64,000 nt of DNA from Neobacillus cucumis (GCF_023715505.1 NZ_JAMBOH010000001.1:310001-374000), one strand, 5' to 3'. Counted from the first letter of the stretch, positions 28,248-37,451 are shown. Numbers and translations: made by a program. The notes: generated from the letters alone by a model not told the origin.

Positions 28248-29528
28248 TTAAATCCAGCCTCTAAATCGGCTGGCTTCAGCCATTTTCCTTACCCCGACCA
28301 TATAGGCAGCAAGCCGCATATCAACCCTGCGTGTTTGTGCAGTATCATAAATATTCTTGAATGATTTCACCATTACTTTTTCTAGCTTTTCTTCTACTTC
28401 TTCTTCCGTCCAATAATACCCTTGATTATTTTGAACCCACTCAAAATAAGAAACTGTTACGCCGCCTGCTGATGCTAATACATCTGGAACAAGTAAAATT
28501 CCCCGCTCAGTTAAAATTTCGGTTGCTTCTAAGGTGGTCGGACCATTCGCAGCCTCAACCACAATTTTCGCTCTAATATTATGGGCATTTTCTGCTGTAA
28601 TTTGATTTTCAATTGCGGCAGGAACTAGAATATCGCAATCGAGCTCAAGTAATTCTTTATTCGTAATGGTATTATTAAATAATTTTGTTACTGTGCCAAA
28701 GCTGTCCCGTCTATCTAAAAGATAATCAATATCTAGACCATTGGGATCGTGCAGTGCACCGTATGCATCTGAAATACCAATTACCTTTGCACCAGCATCA
28801 TGCATAAACTTAGATAAATAACTTCCCGCATTTCCAAAGCCTTGAACAACTACCCTAGCTCCTTCAATTTGAATGCCCTTCTTTTTTGCCGCTTCACGAA
28901 TACAAATGGTTACACCTTTTGCAGTTGCAGATTCGCGTCCATGTGAACCGCCTAATACGAGCGGCTTCCCTGTGATAAATCCAGGGGAATTGAACTCATC
29001 AATACGGCTATATTCATCCATCATCCAGGCCATAATTTGTGAATTAGTAAATACATCAGGAGCAGGAATATCCTTTGTTGGTCCAACAATTTGGCTGATA
29101 GCTCTCACATAGCCACGGCTAAGTCTTTCAAGCTCTCTAAAAGACATATCACGCGGGTCGCAGACAATACCGCCTTTCCCACCACCATATGGGAGGTCGA
29201 CTATCCCGCATTTCAAACTCATCCAAATCGAAAGGGCTTTCACTTCAGTTTCAGTTACATCAGGATGAAAACGAATACCACCCTTTGTTGGTCCCACTGC
29301 ATCATTATGCTGCGCACGGTACCCTGTGAATATTTTAATAGAACCGTCATCCATTCTTATGGGAATTTTCACTGTTAGCAAACGTAATGGCTCTTTTAAG
29401 AGCTCATATACTTCTTCAGGATAACCTAACTTTTCAAGGGCTTTATGTATAACTGTCTGTGTTGATTTCAACACATCGTGCGGCTCTCCCTCTTGATTAG
29501 TTTGACCATTTGCTTTTTCGGCTACCAT
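28248..29528 (-). CDS. gudB: NAD-specific glutamate dehydrogenase
   Basis: Deaminates glutamate to 2-oxoglutarate. The 426-residue protein has the family lysine in PYGGGKGGI near 121 and FNSPGFITGK near 175, and the nucleotide site VVQGFGNAGSYLSKF. The stretch TETEVKALSIWMSLK has a single VKA copy, so it lacks the three-residue duplication that inactivates GudB in the B. subtilis 168 strain: this enzyme should be active as encoded. ATG at 29528 with GGAGGAT. Confidence 0.96.
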   Translation of the reverse strand: MVAEKANGQTNQEGEPHDVLKSTQTVIHKALEKLGYPEEVYELLKEPLRLLTVKIPIRMDDGSIKIFTGYRAQHNDAVGPTKGGIRFHPDVTETEVKALSIWMSLKCGIVDLPYGGGKGGIVCDPRDMSFRELERLSRGYVRAISQIVGPTKDIPAPDVFTNSQIMAWMMDEYSRIDEFNSPGFITGKPLVLGGSHGRESATAKGVTICIREAAKKKGIQIEGARVVVQGFGNAGSYLSKFMHDAGAKVIGISDAYGALHDPNGLDIDYLLDRRDSFGTVTKLFNNTITNKELLELDCDILVPAAIENQITAENAHNIRAKIVVEAANGPTTLEATEILTERGILLVPDVLASAGGVTVSYFEWVQNNQGYYWTEEEVEEKLEKVMVKSFKNIYDTAQTRRVDMRLAAYMVGVRKMAEASRFRGWI

Positions 29529-29684
29529 TTGAAATCCTCCTAGAAAAAATGCTTTACGAATGTGTCTTCTTTCAGAGACAAGTATACACGTTTAATGGAT
29601 TTATGCAAGAAGAAAACATACGCCTAACCCATATTTGTAAACGCTTTTATTAAACGAAAAAACTTTAAGAACACGGGGATTTTT

Positions 29685-29704
29685 AAAGGGGCATTCGCCC
29701 CTTT
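29685..29704 (-). terminator. Weak terminator after mecB
   Basis: AAAGGGGC-GAAT-GCCCCTTT is a perfect hairpin 24 bases past the mecB stop, but it is followed by AAAATCC rather than a T run on the minus strand, so it may only partly stop transcription. Confidence 0.45.
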
Positions 29705-29727
29705 AGTATGATACCGATTTTAACAAG

Positions 29728-30309
29728 TTATTTAAAAAAATGAATGATCGTTTCAACCGCAAACTGTTTCATGACAGGTTTTCCATATTCAGCAAGTACA
29801 TATGAACTTATAATGGACGGAGTTCCAAACTCCGATAAAATACAGGCCGCTTTTTCCTTTTTATCAGCTTCGACATGCTCCATTAGAAGGTAATAGCGAC
29901 TATGCATCCAAAAGAGACTTCCTCCATAAATGTCTACAATGGAAAGTCTTTTGGCTAGGCCGACTAAATCCTCAAATTCACTAAACTCATATAAGAGATC
30001 ATCGCATCCCTCAACCCTTACCTGCATTTCGATATAACCATCATATAATAACTCTTCATCGTCCTTTACCTCATCAACGGTAATGATTAAAATCATTCCT
30101 TGGGCCTGAAGAGAGAAAATTTCTACAGCTACAGAACCCTGGATATCAACATCAAATTCCTCACTTGCCTCTTCGAGCATATCATGAAAAAGTTGATTCC
30201 ATTTACTTGAATCCTTCCAAATATCCTCTTTTGAAAGTCCTCTTTCAAATAAATCATCAGAGGTTAAAAAAATTTTTATTTTATTGGCCGTTAAGCGTTC
30301 TAAGCGCAT
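29728..30309 (-). CDS. mecB: MecA-family adaptor protein (YpbH / MecB)
   Basis: Adaptor that delivers substrates to the ClpC protease; paralog of MecA. The 193-residue protein starts MRLERLTANKIKIFLTSDDL, the family opening, with an acidic linker near 85 and the ClpC-binding C-terminal region (LLMEHVEADKK...YVLAEYGKPVMK). ATG at 30309 with GGGGGC; the extended frame to 30387 is not supported. It follows ypbG by about 80 bases. Whether it acts as MecA or a paralog cannot be told from sequence alone; position favours YpbH. Confidence 0.85.
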   Translation of the reverse strand: MRLERLTANKIKIFLTSDDLFERGLSKEDIWKDSSKWNQLFHDMLEEASEEFDVDIQGSVAVEIFSLQAQGMILIITVDEVKDDEELLYDGYIEMQVRVEGCDDLLYEFSEFEDLVGLAKRLSIVDIYGGSLFWMHSRYYLLMEHVEADKKEKAACILSEFGTPSIISSYVLAEYGKPVMKQFAVETIIHFFK

Positions 30310-30388
30310 GCTTTTGCCCCCTGCCGTGACGTAACTCTTGTTTTTTAGTGTATGCCGCAGGGGACTATTGGTGAATTGTCTACTCACC

Positions 30389-31171
30389 CTATCTTTCCGT
30401 TCCTCGTTTTAATGTAATAAGATGTGTTTCGGCAGGGGCACCTAACCTTAAAGGAAGAGTCGTTGTTCCATACCCATTACTAATTAAAAGAATGGTATTT
30501 TCAAGCTTTTTTATCTTACCTTTTTCAAAAGGGCTATACCCTAGGATATGTATTTGTCCTCCATGAGTATGTCCGCTCAGTACCAAACGAATATTATGCT
30601 CTGGCCGGATCTTTTCTGTAATCGTTGGAATATGACTAGCTAATATTTTAAAACTGCCTTCTTCCGCATCCATTAGGGCAAAATCAAGCCGGTCTCTCTC
30701 TTGGCTGCAGTCATCAACCCCGAGGAGAGATAATTGATCGCCACGGTTTGACTCAAAAGTTACAGCTGTATTATCCAAGACTTTTACACCTATATCAAGT
30801 AAAGTAGCATCCAATTTCCGAAAATCCACTTCATAATCATTGTTTCCCCAAACAAAATACACAGGGCCAATTTGTTTTAACTTCTCTAAATTTTCCTTTA
30901 CTTGTGGAAATGGTACCCCCTTTTCGGTTAAATCTCCTCCAATAATAACAAAGTCCGCTTTCCCTTTTACATTTTGAATGATTACATCTGAAATAACCCG
31001 TCTATGAATATCTGAAATAAAAAAAATGGATACTTTGCCAAAAGAAGCAGGAAAGTCTGGAAATGCTAACTCATGCTCTACTACTTTATTTAAAAAGGCC
31101 TCTCTTAACATAAATAAGAGGAGAAGGATACCTCCCACAAACAAAAACACAATTGTCCCCCATATAATCAC
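30389..31171 (-). CDS. ypbG: Metallophosphoesterase YpbG
   Basis: A 260-residue membrane-anchored phosphoesterase. An N-terminal helix (about 3-22) is followed by a calcineurin-like fold: FISDIHRR near 52, IIGGDLTEKG near 75, VWGNNDYE near 107 and LSGHTHGGQIH near 198 supply the two-metal centre. Substrate unknown. Start is GTG at 31171 behind GGAGGAG. It lies upstream of mecB in one likely unit with the next gene. Confidence 0.85.
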   Translation of the reverse strand: MIIWGTIVFLFVGGILLLLFMLREAFLNKVVEHELAFPDFPASFGKVSIFFISDIHRRVISDVIIQNVKGKADFVIIGGDLTEKGVPFPQVKENLEKLKQIGPVYFVWGNNDYEVDFRKLDATLLDIGVKVLDNTAVTFESNRGDQLSLLGVDDCSQERDRLDFALMDAEEGSFKILASHIPTITEKIRPEHNIRLVLSGHTHGGQIHILGYSPFEKGKIKKLENTILLISNGYGTTTLPLRLGAPAETHLITLKRGTER

Positions 31172-31185
31172 TTGCTCTCCTCCTC

Positions 31186-31554
31186 TTACAGTTCTACGGA
31201 AATCATACCATAAAGAAGACTTAAACTAAAAAAGACAAGTGTGTGCTCCCAGCCGATTTGGAAAAGAAGTATAAAAACGATAAGCAGACCAATATATTCG
31301 GTGAATAACTGTATCATCCATCTAAAATGCCTCACCCAGCCTATTCCTGTTCGATCTCTTAATTCTCGGATAAATTTACCGCTGCAGACAATCCCGAAAA
31401 AAAATGCCAATGCAGCTGCAATAAACTTTAAAGGATTGAGGACAAGGGTAATTACAAAATCTGAAAGTACAAATGGATGTTCGATTGGTACCCATTCAAT
31501 CAGTAAATATCCACATATAAAGATAATCAAAAGCAGCGAAATTCTTTTAAACAT
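31186..31554 (-). CDS. Unidentified membrane protein
   Basis: A 122-residue protein with about four predicted membrane helices (MFKRISLLLIIFICGYLLI; near 32-58; two between 78 and 120) and a basic loop containing FIRELRDRTGIGWVRHFRWM. I do not recognise it. It begins at ATG 31554 with a GGAGGGATT site, precedes ypbG by 14 bases, and probably forms a unit with ypbG and mecB. B. subtilis has ypbF next to ypbG; here a distinct gene fills that place and ypbF lies beyond cotJ. Confidence 0.65.
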   Translation of the reverse strand: MFKRISLLLIIFICGYLLIEWVPIEHPFVLSDFVITLVLNPLKFIAAALAFFFGIVCSGKFIRELRDRTGIGWVRHFRWMIQLFTEYIGLLIVFILLFQIGWEHTLVFFSLSLLYGMISVEL

Positions 31555-31676
31555 AATAATCCCTCCCATATAGTGTATGAGAAGGATTGTTTTTCTTTAC
31601 CTCTTACGAGTTTTAGTCTTCTTATGATATACTCCTGCAATTTCATTTAATAACTCATTTTATATTAAAGATTTTG

Positions 31677-31704
31677 TCATGTATCTAAATTAATCTCATA
31701 TGTT
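31677..31704 (+). promoter_or_regulatory. Candidate sigma-E promoter of cotJABC
   Basis: TCATGTA (31677-31683), 13 bases, CATATGTT (31697-31704) fits the sigma-E pattern in 6/7 and 6/8 positions and lies about 31 bases before the cotJA start; B. subtilis cotJ is a mother-cell sigma-E operon. Confidence 0.5.
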
Positions 31705-31734
31705 TAAATGATATCGAATAAAGGGAGGGCGACT

Positions 31735-31965
31735 ATGAATACACATGTAAGAACCTATCATCCATACGCTAGTCCGTTTGACCCTTGTAGGCCAATACTT
31801 GAAAAAGCATACTCCACCCCACCAAATTTATATATGGGCTTTCAGCCGCCAAATTTACCTCAATTTACGCCACAAGAAGCACTTAGGGCAGGGACATTAT
31901 GGAAGGCCTTTTATGACCCCTGGTTCGGCCCGCTTGAACCAGGTAAAGGGGGACTCCCGCAATGA
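31735..31965 (+). CDS. cotJA: Spore coat associated protein CotJA
   Basis: Inner-coat component expressed in the mother cell. The 76-residue protein is proline- and aromatic-rich with no membrane segment; its FDPCRPI and GFQPPNLPQFTPQEALRAGTLW stretches are the family hallmarks. ATG at 31735 with a GGGAGGG site; the ATG nine codons earlier is not. It opens cotJABC, which runs opposite to its neighbours, and overlaps cotJB by four bases. Confidence 0.93.
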   Translation: MNTHVRTYHPYASPFDPCRPILEKAYSTPPNLYMGFQPPNLPQFTPQEALRAGTLWKAFYDPWFGPLEPGKGGLPQ

Positions 31966-32222
31966 AACAAGTTCCTGCGGAATATTATCAACTGATGGAA
32001 CAGCTTCAAACAGTGGACTTTGTATTAGTTGAATTAACCTTGTATTTAGATACGCATAATGATGACCTAGAGGCCATTAATCAATTTAATCATTATGCCA
32101 AAGAGAGAAAACGGATAAAAAAGTTATTTGAAAGCCAGTTTGGACCTTTACAGCAATACGGGAACAGCTACTCTGGATACCCTTGGAACTGGGATGATAC
32201 ACCATGGCCATGGCAAGTTTAA
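31962..32222 (+). CDS. cotJB: Spore coat protein CotJB
   Basis: Second gene of the coat operon. The 86-residue helical protein contains LMEQLQTVDFVLVELTLYLD and a C-terminal YPWNWDDTPWPWQV, matching the CotJB family, thought to bind CotJA/CotJC on the spore surface. Start ATG at 31962 overlaps cotJA's TGA by four bases with GGGGG upstream, so translation is coupled. Confidence 0.93.
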   Translation: MKQVPAEYYQLMEQLQTVDFVLVELTLYLDTHNDDLEAINQFNHYAKERKRIKKLFESQFGPLQQYGNSYSGYPWNWDDTPWPWQV

Positions 32223-32260
32223 AGTGTAAGCAGTAAACAACGTTCAAGGGAGGGGCTATA

Positions 32261-32830
32261 ATGTGGATTTACGAAAAAAAGCTGCAATATCCTGTACGAG
32301 TTAGTTCGTGTAACCCAAGATTGGCGAAATATTTAATCGAGCAATACGGCGGTGCCGATGGAGAATTAGCTGCTGCACTCAGGTATTTAAACCAAAGATA
32401 CACAATTCCCGACAAGGTAATCGGCCTTCTAACTGATATTGGAACAGAAGAGTTTGCTCATCTTGAAATGATTGCTACAATGGTCTATAAATTAACTAAA
32501 GATGCTACACCTGAACAGATAAAAGCCGCAGGCATTGAGGATCATTATGTTGACCATGACAAAGCATTATTCTATCATAATGCCGCGGGTGTTCCATTTA
32601 CTGCCACTTATATTCAAGCTAAAGGGGACCCAATTGCAGACCTCTATGAGGATATTGCAGCTGAAGAAAAGGCGCGGGCTACTTATCAATGGATTATTAA
32701 TATTAGCGATGATCCCGATTTAAATGATGGATTAAGATTTTTACGGGAAAGAGAAATTATTCATTCACAGCGCTTCCGTGAGGCCGTCGAAATCTTAAAA
32801 GAAGAGCAGGGCAAAAAGAAAATCTTTTAA
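32261..32830 (+). CDS. cotJC: Spore coat manganese catalase-like protein CotJC
   Basis: A 189-residue ferritin-fold protein of the manganese-catalase family. Metal ligands expected of it are visible: E47-like in GGADGELAAALRYLNQRY, EEFAHLEMIATMV near 68-75 (ExxH), and EEKARATYQWII plus EREIIHSQRF (ExxxH) in the C-terminal half. Shorter than true manganese catalases, as is normal for CotJC. ATG at 32261 with GGGAGGGG; ends at a T-rich terminator. May protect the developing spore from peroxide. Confidence 0.93.
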   Translation: MWIYEKKLQYPVRVSSCNPRLAKYLIEQYGGADGELAAALRYLNQRYTIPDKVIGLLTDIGTEEFAHLEMIATMVYKLTKDATPEQIKAAGIEDHYVDHDKALFYHNAAGVPFTATYIQAKGDPIADLYEDIAAEEKARATYQWIINISDDPDLNDGLRFLREREIIHSQRFREAVEILKEEQGKKKIF

Positions 32831-32835
32831 TTGGT

Positions 32836-32873
32836 AATAAGAAGCAGTTGAAGGTCTGCTTCTTATTTTTTTT
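32836..32873 (+). terminator. Terminator after cotJC
   Basis: ATAAGAAGCAG and CTGCTTCTTAT pair around a short loop, followed by TTTTTTTT. It overlaps the end of the convergent ypbF gene. Confidence 0.9.
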
Positions 32874-33318
32874 CATGATATAAGTTAATATCATATTGCT
32901 TTTTCATTATTTCAAAAACAACATGGCGGTTTTTCCATTCCTCCTCCTTCTTCCACAAATCTTTACTTCGATCCACAATCTCGCATCTCAATTCTTGATA
33001 TTCCTTTTCCTTTTTTTCCTTTTGCTGTTTTAACAGATTCATTGCCCCAAACCCAACTATGATGAACGCCAAAAAATAAACTGCAACTGAGTCATTTAAT
33101 ATTGCTGACAACATGGATATAAAGTTATAAGAATATTGTTTAACAAAAATAATATAGAAATAAAGTGAAAAGATAAACGTCAAAAAAAGCGTTCCATAAA
33201 TCGAAATATAATGCCACTTTTTCACATCATCGAATTTTTTCTTTCTCTTTCTCACGTTTTCTAACATTTGCTTAGTCGCTTGATCGGTATATTCAAGGTG
33301 TTGGATTGGTGTATCCAT
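32863..33318 (-). CDS. ypbF: YpbF family membrane protein
   Basis: A 151-residue protein whose N-terminus (YTDQATKQMLENVRKRKKKFDDVKKWH) matches the Bacillus YpbF family, followed by two hydrophobic helices (about 38-62 and 75-100) and a lysine/glutamate-rich coiled tail. No activity known. ATG at 33318 with GGGAGGGTGAC. It ends inside the cotJ terminator, showing cotJ was placed between ypbG and ypbF relative to B. subtilis. Confidence 0.75.
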   Translation of the reverse strand: MDTPIQHLEYTDQATKQMLENVRKRKKKFDDVKKWHYISIYGTLFLTFIFSLYFYIIFVKQYSYNFISMLSAILNDSVAVYFLAFIIVGFGAMNLLKQQKEKKEKEYQELRCEIVDRSKDLWKKEEEWKNRHVVFEIMKKQYDINLYHEKK

Positions 33319-33385
33319 CTTGTCACCCTCCCTATTTCAGATATATATATTTATGTTCTTGTCCAAAGATTTATGTGGTAAATGC

Positions 33386-33409
33386 AAAAAAACCGATCAA
33401 AGATCGGCT
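33386..33409 (-). terminator. Terminator after ypbE
   Basis: Minus strand AGCCGATC-TTT-GATCGGTT stem then TTTTTTGC, beginning at the ypbE stop. Confidence 0.75.
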
Positions 33410-34121
33410 AGTTTAAAGGTATTTTGAGTACTTGACCAACATAAATATTTTCAGTTTGCAGTCTATTAGCTTCCTTAATGATGGTGACACCATTTTTGGA
33501 ATGGTAATACCTTATTGCTATTTTATTTAGTGTCTCTTTAGGCTTTACCGTATGATAAATGGTTTTACTTGTTTTTTGAGGCGTAGTTGGAGTCGTCCGA
33601 CTTTTTACTGCCTCAATTGGCTGACTATTTTTATCAGATACCTGCTGATTGGCTGTCCCTTGATTTGTGGTGAGCACAGGAGTTGCAGCAGAACTTTCAG
33701 CAGACTCATCCTGTGTGAAAGTTTCTACACTTTTTTCCTCTGGAGCCGTTATCTTGTCGGTTTCTTTTTTAGTTAATGATGATTCATCTTTCGAGCCTTC
33801 ATTATCAGCAATAGACTTTTCAAGATTAATGGTTTCATATCCAACTGAACTTCCAGAAGTCTTTTGTGTACCATTGACTTTCACGCCTTCATCCCGATAA
33901 GATATCACACTAAAAATGATGATAGGAAGTAGAATAAAACACAAGACTAATAGCCGGATTATCGGATATTTAACCTTCCATTTTGTTTTCTTTTTCTTTT
34001 GTCTGTGAACCTGTTCTCTTGGCGGCAGCTTATCACTGTTCCCATCCACCTTTTCATTTATTTTTTGAATCCGTTTTTTTAATCGTTCCGCTTGATCTCT
34101 GTATGGTTCTTCTTTATTCAC
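33408..34121 (-). CDS. ypbE: YpbE family protein with C-terminal LysM
   Basis: A 237-residue one-pass membrane protein: a basic cytosolic N-terminus rich in KKKK, a single helix (about 53-72, IIRLLVLCFILLPIIIFSVI), a long serine/threonine/glutamate-rich spacer, then one LysM domain (YHTVKPKETLNKIAIRYYHS near 190) that should bind peptidoglycan. Architecture suggests a cell-wall-facing anchor. Overlaps the next gene by eight bases. Confidence 0.85.
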   Translation of the reverse strand: MNKEEPYRDQAERLKKRIQKINEKVDGNSDKLPPREQVHRQKKKKTKWKVKYPIIRLLVLCFILLPIIIFSVISYRDEGVKVNGTQKTSGSSVGYETINLEKSIADNEGSKDESSLTKKETDKITAPEEKSVETFTQDESAESSAATPVLTTNQGTANQQVSDKNSQPIEAVKSRTTPTTPQKTSKTIYHTVKPKETLNKIAIRYYHSKNGVTIIKEANRLQTENIYVGQVLKIPLN

Positions 34122-34722
34122 AGAGCTGTTCCTCCCTGTTCATGTCATCTGATGTCAGTCTAAATTTTATATATACGCCCAGAAGAAAGTCTATGACAAA
34201 ATGCATCATAATGGTTACGGCTAAATTACCTGTCCATTTGTAAATAAACCCTATCAAAAAACTTAACAGGATAATATTAAAAAAGAGGTACCAATTAAAA
34301 AGGTAACGATAATGAATGATGGCAAAGATCACACTAGCCAGTACTAGTCCGACCTTTGTTTGGATAATTCCTCGGAAAAGCAATTCTTCACTAAACGCCA
34401 CAAAAAGAGCAATGACGAATGTATGAAATACATGTCTGTTTTTAAAGATCCTCTCATTTAATCCCCCGTCATCATAAAAGGATGCAGGCAGCAGCTTCAT
34501 TAATAAAACATCGGCTAAAACAATGAGTACACCTGCTGGAATTCCGATTGTCAGAATATGGTAATCAGTCAAATTTATATTTTGAATATATGAAAAATGA
34601 TCATATAATATTGCTCCCAGGATGAGAGAAATACTTAAAAGGATGATTTGTGTAAGGTATAAGTGATATAGCAGCTCTTTATCTGTTAGATCTGTAATTA
34701 TTTGACTATACTTTCTTTTCAT
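34114..34722 (-). CDS. ypbD: CPBP-family intramembrane metalloprotease (YpbD)
   Basis: A 202-residue polytopic protein of the CAAX-protease/bacteriocin-processing family. The signature SEELLFRG near 110 supplies the metal-binding glutamates, with later histidines in IIHYRYLFN and TIMMHFVIDF. Function in Bacillus is not established. Its ATG overlaps the recQ stop in an ATGA join, so the two are translated in series. Confidence 0.85.
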   Translation of the reverse strand: MKRKYSQIITDLTDKELLYHLYLTQIILLSISLILGAILYDHFSYIQNINLTDYHILTIGIPAGVLIVLADVLLMKLLPASFYDDGGLNERIFKNRHVFHTFVIALFVAFSEELLFRGIIQTKVGLVLASVIFAIIHYRYLFNWYLFFNIILLSFLIGFIYKWTGNLAVTIMMHFVIDFLLGVYIKFRLTSDDMNREEQLCE

Positions 34723-36233
34723 TCACTCACCTCACAATTTTTTAGAATTTTCGCAAGGTAATCCTTCCATTTCTCTTCACGAGCCGGTATGGGTATTGTA
34801 TTTGCGGGAGCTTGAAAGTCTCTTAAATTCACACCACAAATATCACAGCAGGATGGATTTTTATGGATCATTTCTTCAGCAAAATAATGTAAAATAAATT
34901 CACGTCTACATGAGTCGGCATTTATCAATTTTTTCATATGTGCGATATTATTAAGTTTTAATTCTAATCTTTCCCTCACGAACTCCTTCAGTGAAGTTTT
35001 TAATCTCTCACGATTTTTAATTTTTCGGTCAGGGTTATTTACGAAGTCATTTATGATTCTCCATTGAATTTCTGAAAACCCACCGAGAATACTTAACTCC
35101 GGCTTTAATTCCATTTCGCCATCAGATAACATATGCTTTTCGGTTAAATTGGTAAATAACCAATCAATTTGCTGCTCAGATGGCAATTCACTCTCAGCAA
35201 GCTGAAGCGGAAGCTGCTCATCACCTGGTGCATATATAAGGATGGCAACACTTGGCAGCCCATCTCGCCCTGCCCTTCCAATCTCCTGAAGATACGACTC
35301 AATCTGCATCGGCATATGATAGTGAATAATAAAACGGATATTTTCTTTATTTATTCCCATACCAAACGCACTTGTAGCACAAACAACATCAAGCTGATTG
35401 TGAATAAACTGCTGTTGTATCAACACCCTAGTATTTGCATCCAATCCTCCATGATAGGCCATTGCTTGACAAATTCCTTTTTCCATCAACAGAGAGGCCA
35501 TCTGATCAGCAGCCTTTTTACTAGAAAAATAAATAATACCGGGCTTTTGCAATTGTGATACAAGTTCAATAATACGATTTTGTTTATCATGATAATCAGT
35601 TAATTTTTCAAAATGAAAGGCTATGTTAGGTCGATCAATGGTCGATTCAATTTTTATTATTTCGTCATTTTCAAGCCCGAGGGACGTTACAATATCTTCA
35701 CGCACCTTTTTGGTTGCGGTAGCTGTAAGCGCAAGGGTTAATGGACTGCCTAATTTCTTCCGGATATCACCTAGCTTGGAATAGTCTGGCCTGAAATCAA
35801 AGCCCCACTGTGATATACAATGGGCTTCGTCTACAACGAATAAAGAAATGGTTTGCTTCTGAAGGATATTTATAACGAAAGGAACCCTTAACATTTCTGG
35901 TGAAATAAAGATAAACTTATAATCTCGTAAATGACGAAATACTTTATTTCTCTCTTCTGAGGAAAGAAAAGAGTTCAACGCAACTACTCTTTTCTCTCCT
36001 AACCGGTTCATTTGCTCAACCTGATCCTGCATTAAAGAAAGTAATGGAGATATGATTAGAATTTGCCCACTTAAAAGATAGCCAGGTAATTGGTAACACA
36101 ATGATTTTCCTGTTCCTGTCGGGAGCATGGCTAATGTATGCTGACCTGAAAGTATGGTGGTAATAACCTCTTTTTGTCCTTTTTTAAATGAAGAATAACC
36201 AAAATACTTTTTTAAAAGAATTTCTAATTCCAT
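34719..36233 (-). CDS. recQ: RecQ-family ATP-dependent DNA helicase
   Basis: 3'-5' DNA helicase used in recombination repair; this copy matches RecS of B. subtilis in length (504 vs about 496) and place. Motifs: Walker A MLPTGTGKSLCYQLPG near 35, VDEAHCISQWGFDFRP (DEAH) near 130, ALTATAT and QEIGRAGRDG near 313. A C-terminal CRREFILHYF...CCDIC zinc-binding end is present, but no HRDC domain. Overlaps ypbB by ten bases. Confidence 0.9.
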   Translation of the reverse strand: MELEILLKKYFGYSSFKKGQKEVITTILSGQHTLAMLPTGTGKSLCYQLPGYLLSGQILIISPLLSLMQDQVEQMNRLGEKRVVALNSFLSSEERNKVFRHLRDYKFIFISPEMLRVPFVINILQKQTISLFVVDEAHCISQWGFDFRPDYSKLGDIRKKLGSPLTLALTATATKKVREDIVTSLGLENDEIIKIESTIDRPNIAFHFEKLTDYHDKQNRIIELVSQLQKPGIIYFSSKKAADQMASLLMEKGICQAMAYHGGLDANTRVLIQQQFIHNQLDVVCATSAFGMGINKENIRFIIHYHMPMQIESYLQEIGRAGRDGLPSVAILIYAPGDEQLPLQLAESELPSEQQIDWLFTNLTEKHMLSDGEMELKPELSILGGFSEIQWRIINDFVNNPDRKIKNRERLKTSLKEFVRERLELKLNNIAHMKKLINADSCRREFILHYFAEEMIHKNPSCCDICGVNLRDFQAPANTIPIPAREEKWKDYLAKILKNCEVSE

Positions 36234-37270
36234 TTTCTATCACCATACTTCGCCAGTACTAACCTTATTTGAAGATAAGTTGCAGTCTTCAATTGATCCT
36301 TAATCAGTTTTAATTGTCTCGTTCCAATGGATCTTGAAAGTTCAATAATCTTTAATTGTATAGCTTTATCAACATATGGATCGATAGAGAAATTTTCGAG
36401 ATGCAATGCAAATTCAACTAAATGATCCTCAATTGTACTTAATTTTAAATTTCTTAAATCTGCTATTTTTTCAGGCGTATTTCCCTGTATTAAAAGATTC
36501 CAAGTCTTCCTTGAAGAAAAAGTTAACACATCCCCCTTCTCTAAATCTTTTATTAGAAAAGAGAGCATATTAAAGGAACTGGAATCCTTTAAAACCTTCT
36601 GAATTATATAATGCAGCGTATTTATAAATTCAAGTTGATAATCGTGAATGTCTATATTAAGCTTCCTAGCCGCTTGGATTGCCGTTAATCCTATTTGCTG
36701 AAAGCCAGTTAATCGAAACACTAAAACAGACGGGTCTATATCCTTAGCATCCTTAAAGCAGTTGATCAATTCCGAATATAAAACCGTGCCTAATTCATTC
36801 CTTGGTATTTTCATTTCTTTTAACATCCATTTTAGCCAATTATGAACCTCTTTATTTTTTTGTATAGGGATGTATTTGGCTTCCTCATAGACAAGATTTG
36901 AAGTGACCTGAATAAAAAACGATAATCTTTCCCAAAACAACGTGCTAAAGGAGTGAAAGGTCCAGCCATTCAGATAATGATTCATTGATGCAGTTTCTAA
37001 AAGCTCTAATCCAGCAACCGTTACTCGGTACCTTTGTTCACCACAGCCATCAATTAAATTTTTTCTAGATAATTCTTCTGTGATTTGTTCAAAGTTTTCT
37101 CTTGTTAAGGTCTCACACACACCAAAGAATTCCTTGATGGAGAATAAATGGGCATCTTGAATGGTTTGCGATGATTTTTTTCCATTTAAGAGGTGATAGA
37201 TGGAATAAATGGTCCGTTCGCTATTAAGTTGTTTTAAACAATATAGAATTACGGTATCTAATTTCAGCAT
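36224..37270 (-). CDS. ypbB: YpbB helix-turn-helix protein
   Basis: A 348-residue protein upstream of recQ that has no catalytic motif. The part near 260-290 (GNTPEKIADLRNLKLSTIEDHL) resembles the helicase-and-ribonuclease 'HTH_40' wing common in RecQ partners, so it may help the helicase. ATG at 37270 with GGTGGAT. First gene of the ypbB-recQ-ypbD-ypbE-ypbF run, divergent from fer. Confidence 0.8.
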   Translation of the reverse strand: MLKLDTVILYCLKQLNSERTIYSIYHLLNGKKSSQTIQDAHLFSIKEFFGVCETLTRENFEQITEELSRKNLIDGCGEQRYRVTVAGLELLETASMNHYLNGWTFHSFSTLFWERLSFFIQVTSNLVYEEAKYIPIQKNKEVHNWLKWMLKEMKIPRNELGTVLYSELINCFKDAKDIDPSVLVFRLTGFQQIGLTAIQAARKLNIDIHDYQLEFINTLHYIIQKVLKDSSSFNMLSFLIKDLEKGDVLTFSSRKTWNLLIQGNTPEKIADLRNLKLSTIEDHLVEFALHLENFSIDPYVDKAIQLKIIELSRSIGTRQLKLIKDQLKTATYLQIRLVLAKYGDRKWN

Positions 37271-37422
37271 CTTTATCCACCACTTTTACCCAATTATCGA
37301 CATAAATCCTCATTTTATCCTTTTTTTATTTTAACATGAATTTTGTATTACTGGTTGGTTAATAATGAAGAAGTTTCAACGTTATGGCACCATTAAACCC
37401 TTACACTAATATCATTTTTCTA

Positions 37423-37451
37423 TTGAAAAGTTGCCCATACAGCTTTACAAT
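37423..37451 (+). promoter_or_regulatory. Sigma-A promoter of fer
   Basis: TTGAAA (37423-37428), 17 bases, TACAAT (37446-37451). A near-consensus vegetative promoter, about 85 bases before fer. The gap 37271-37535 holds this and an unplaced ypbB promoter. Confidence 0.6.
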
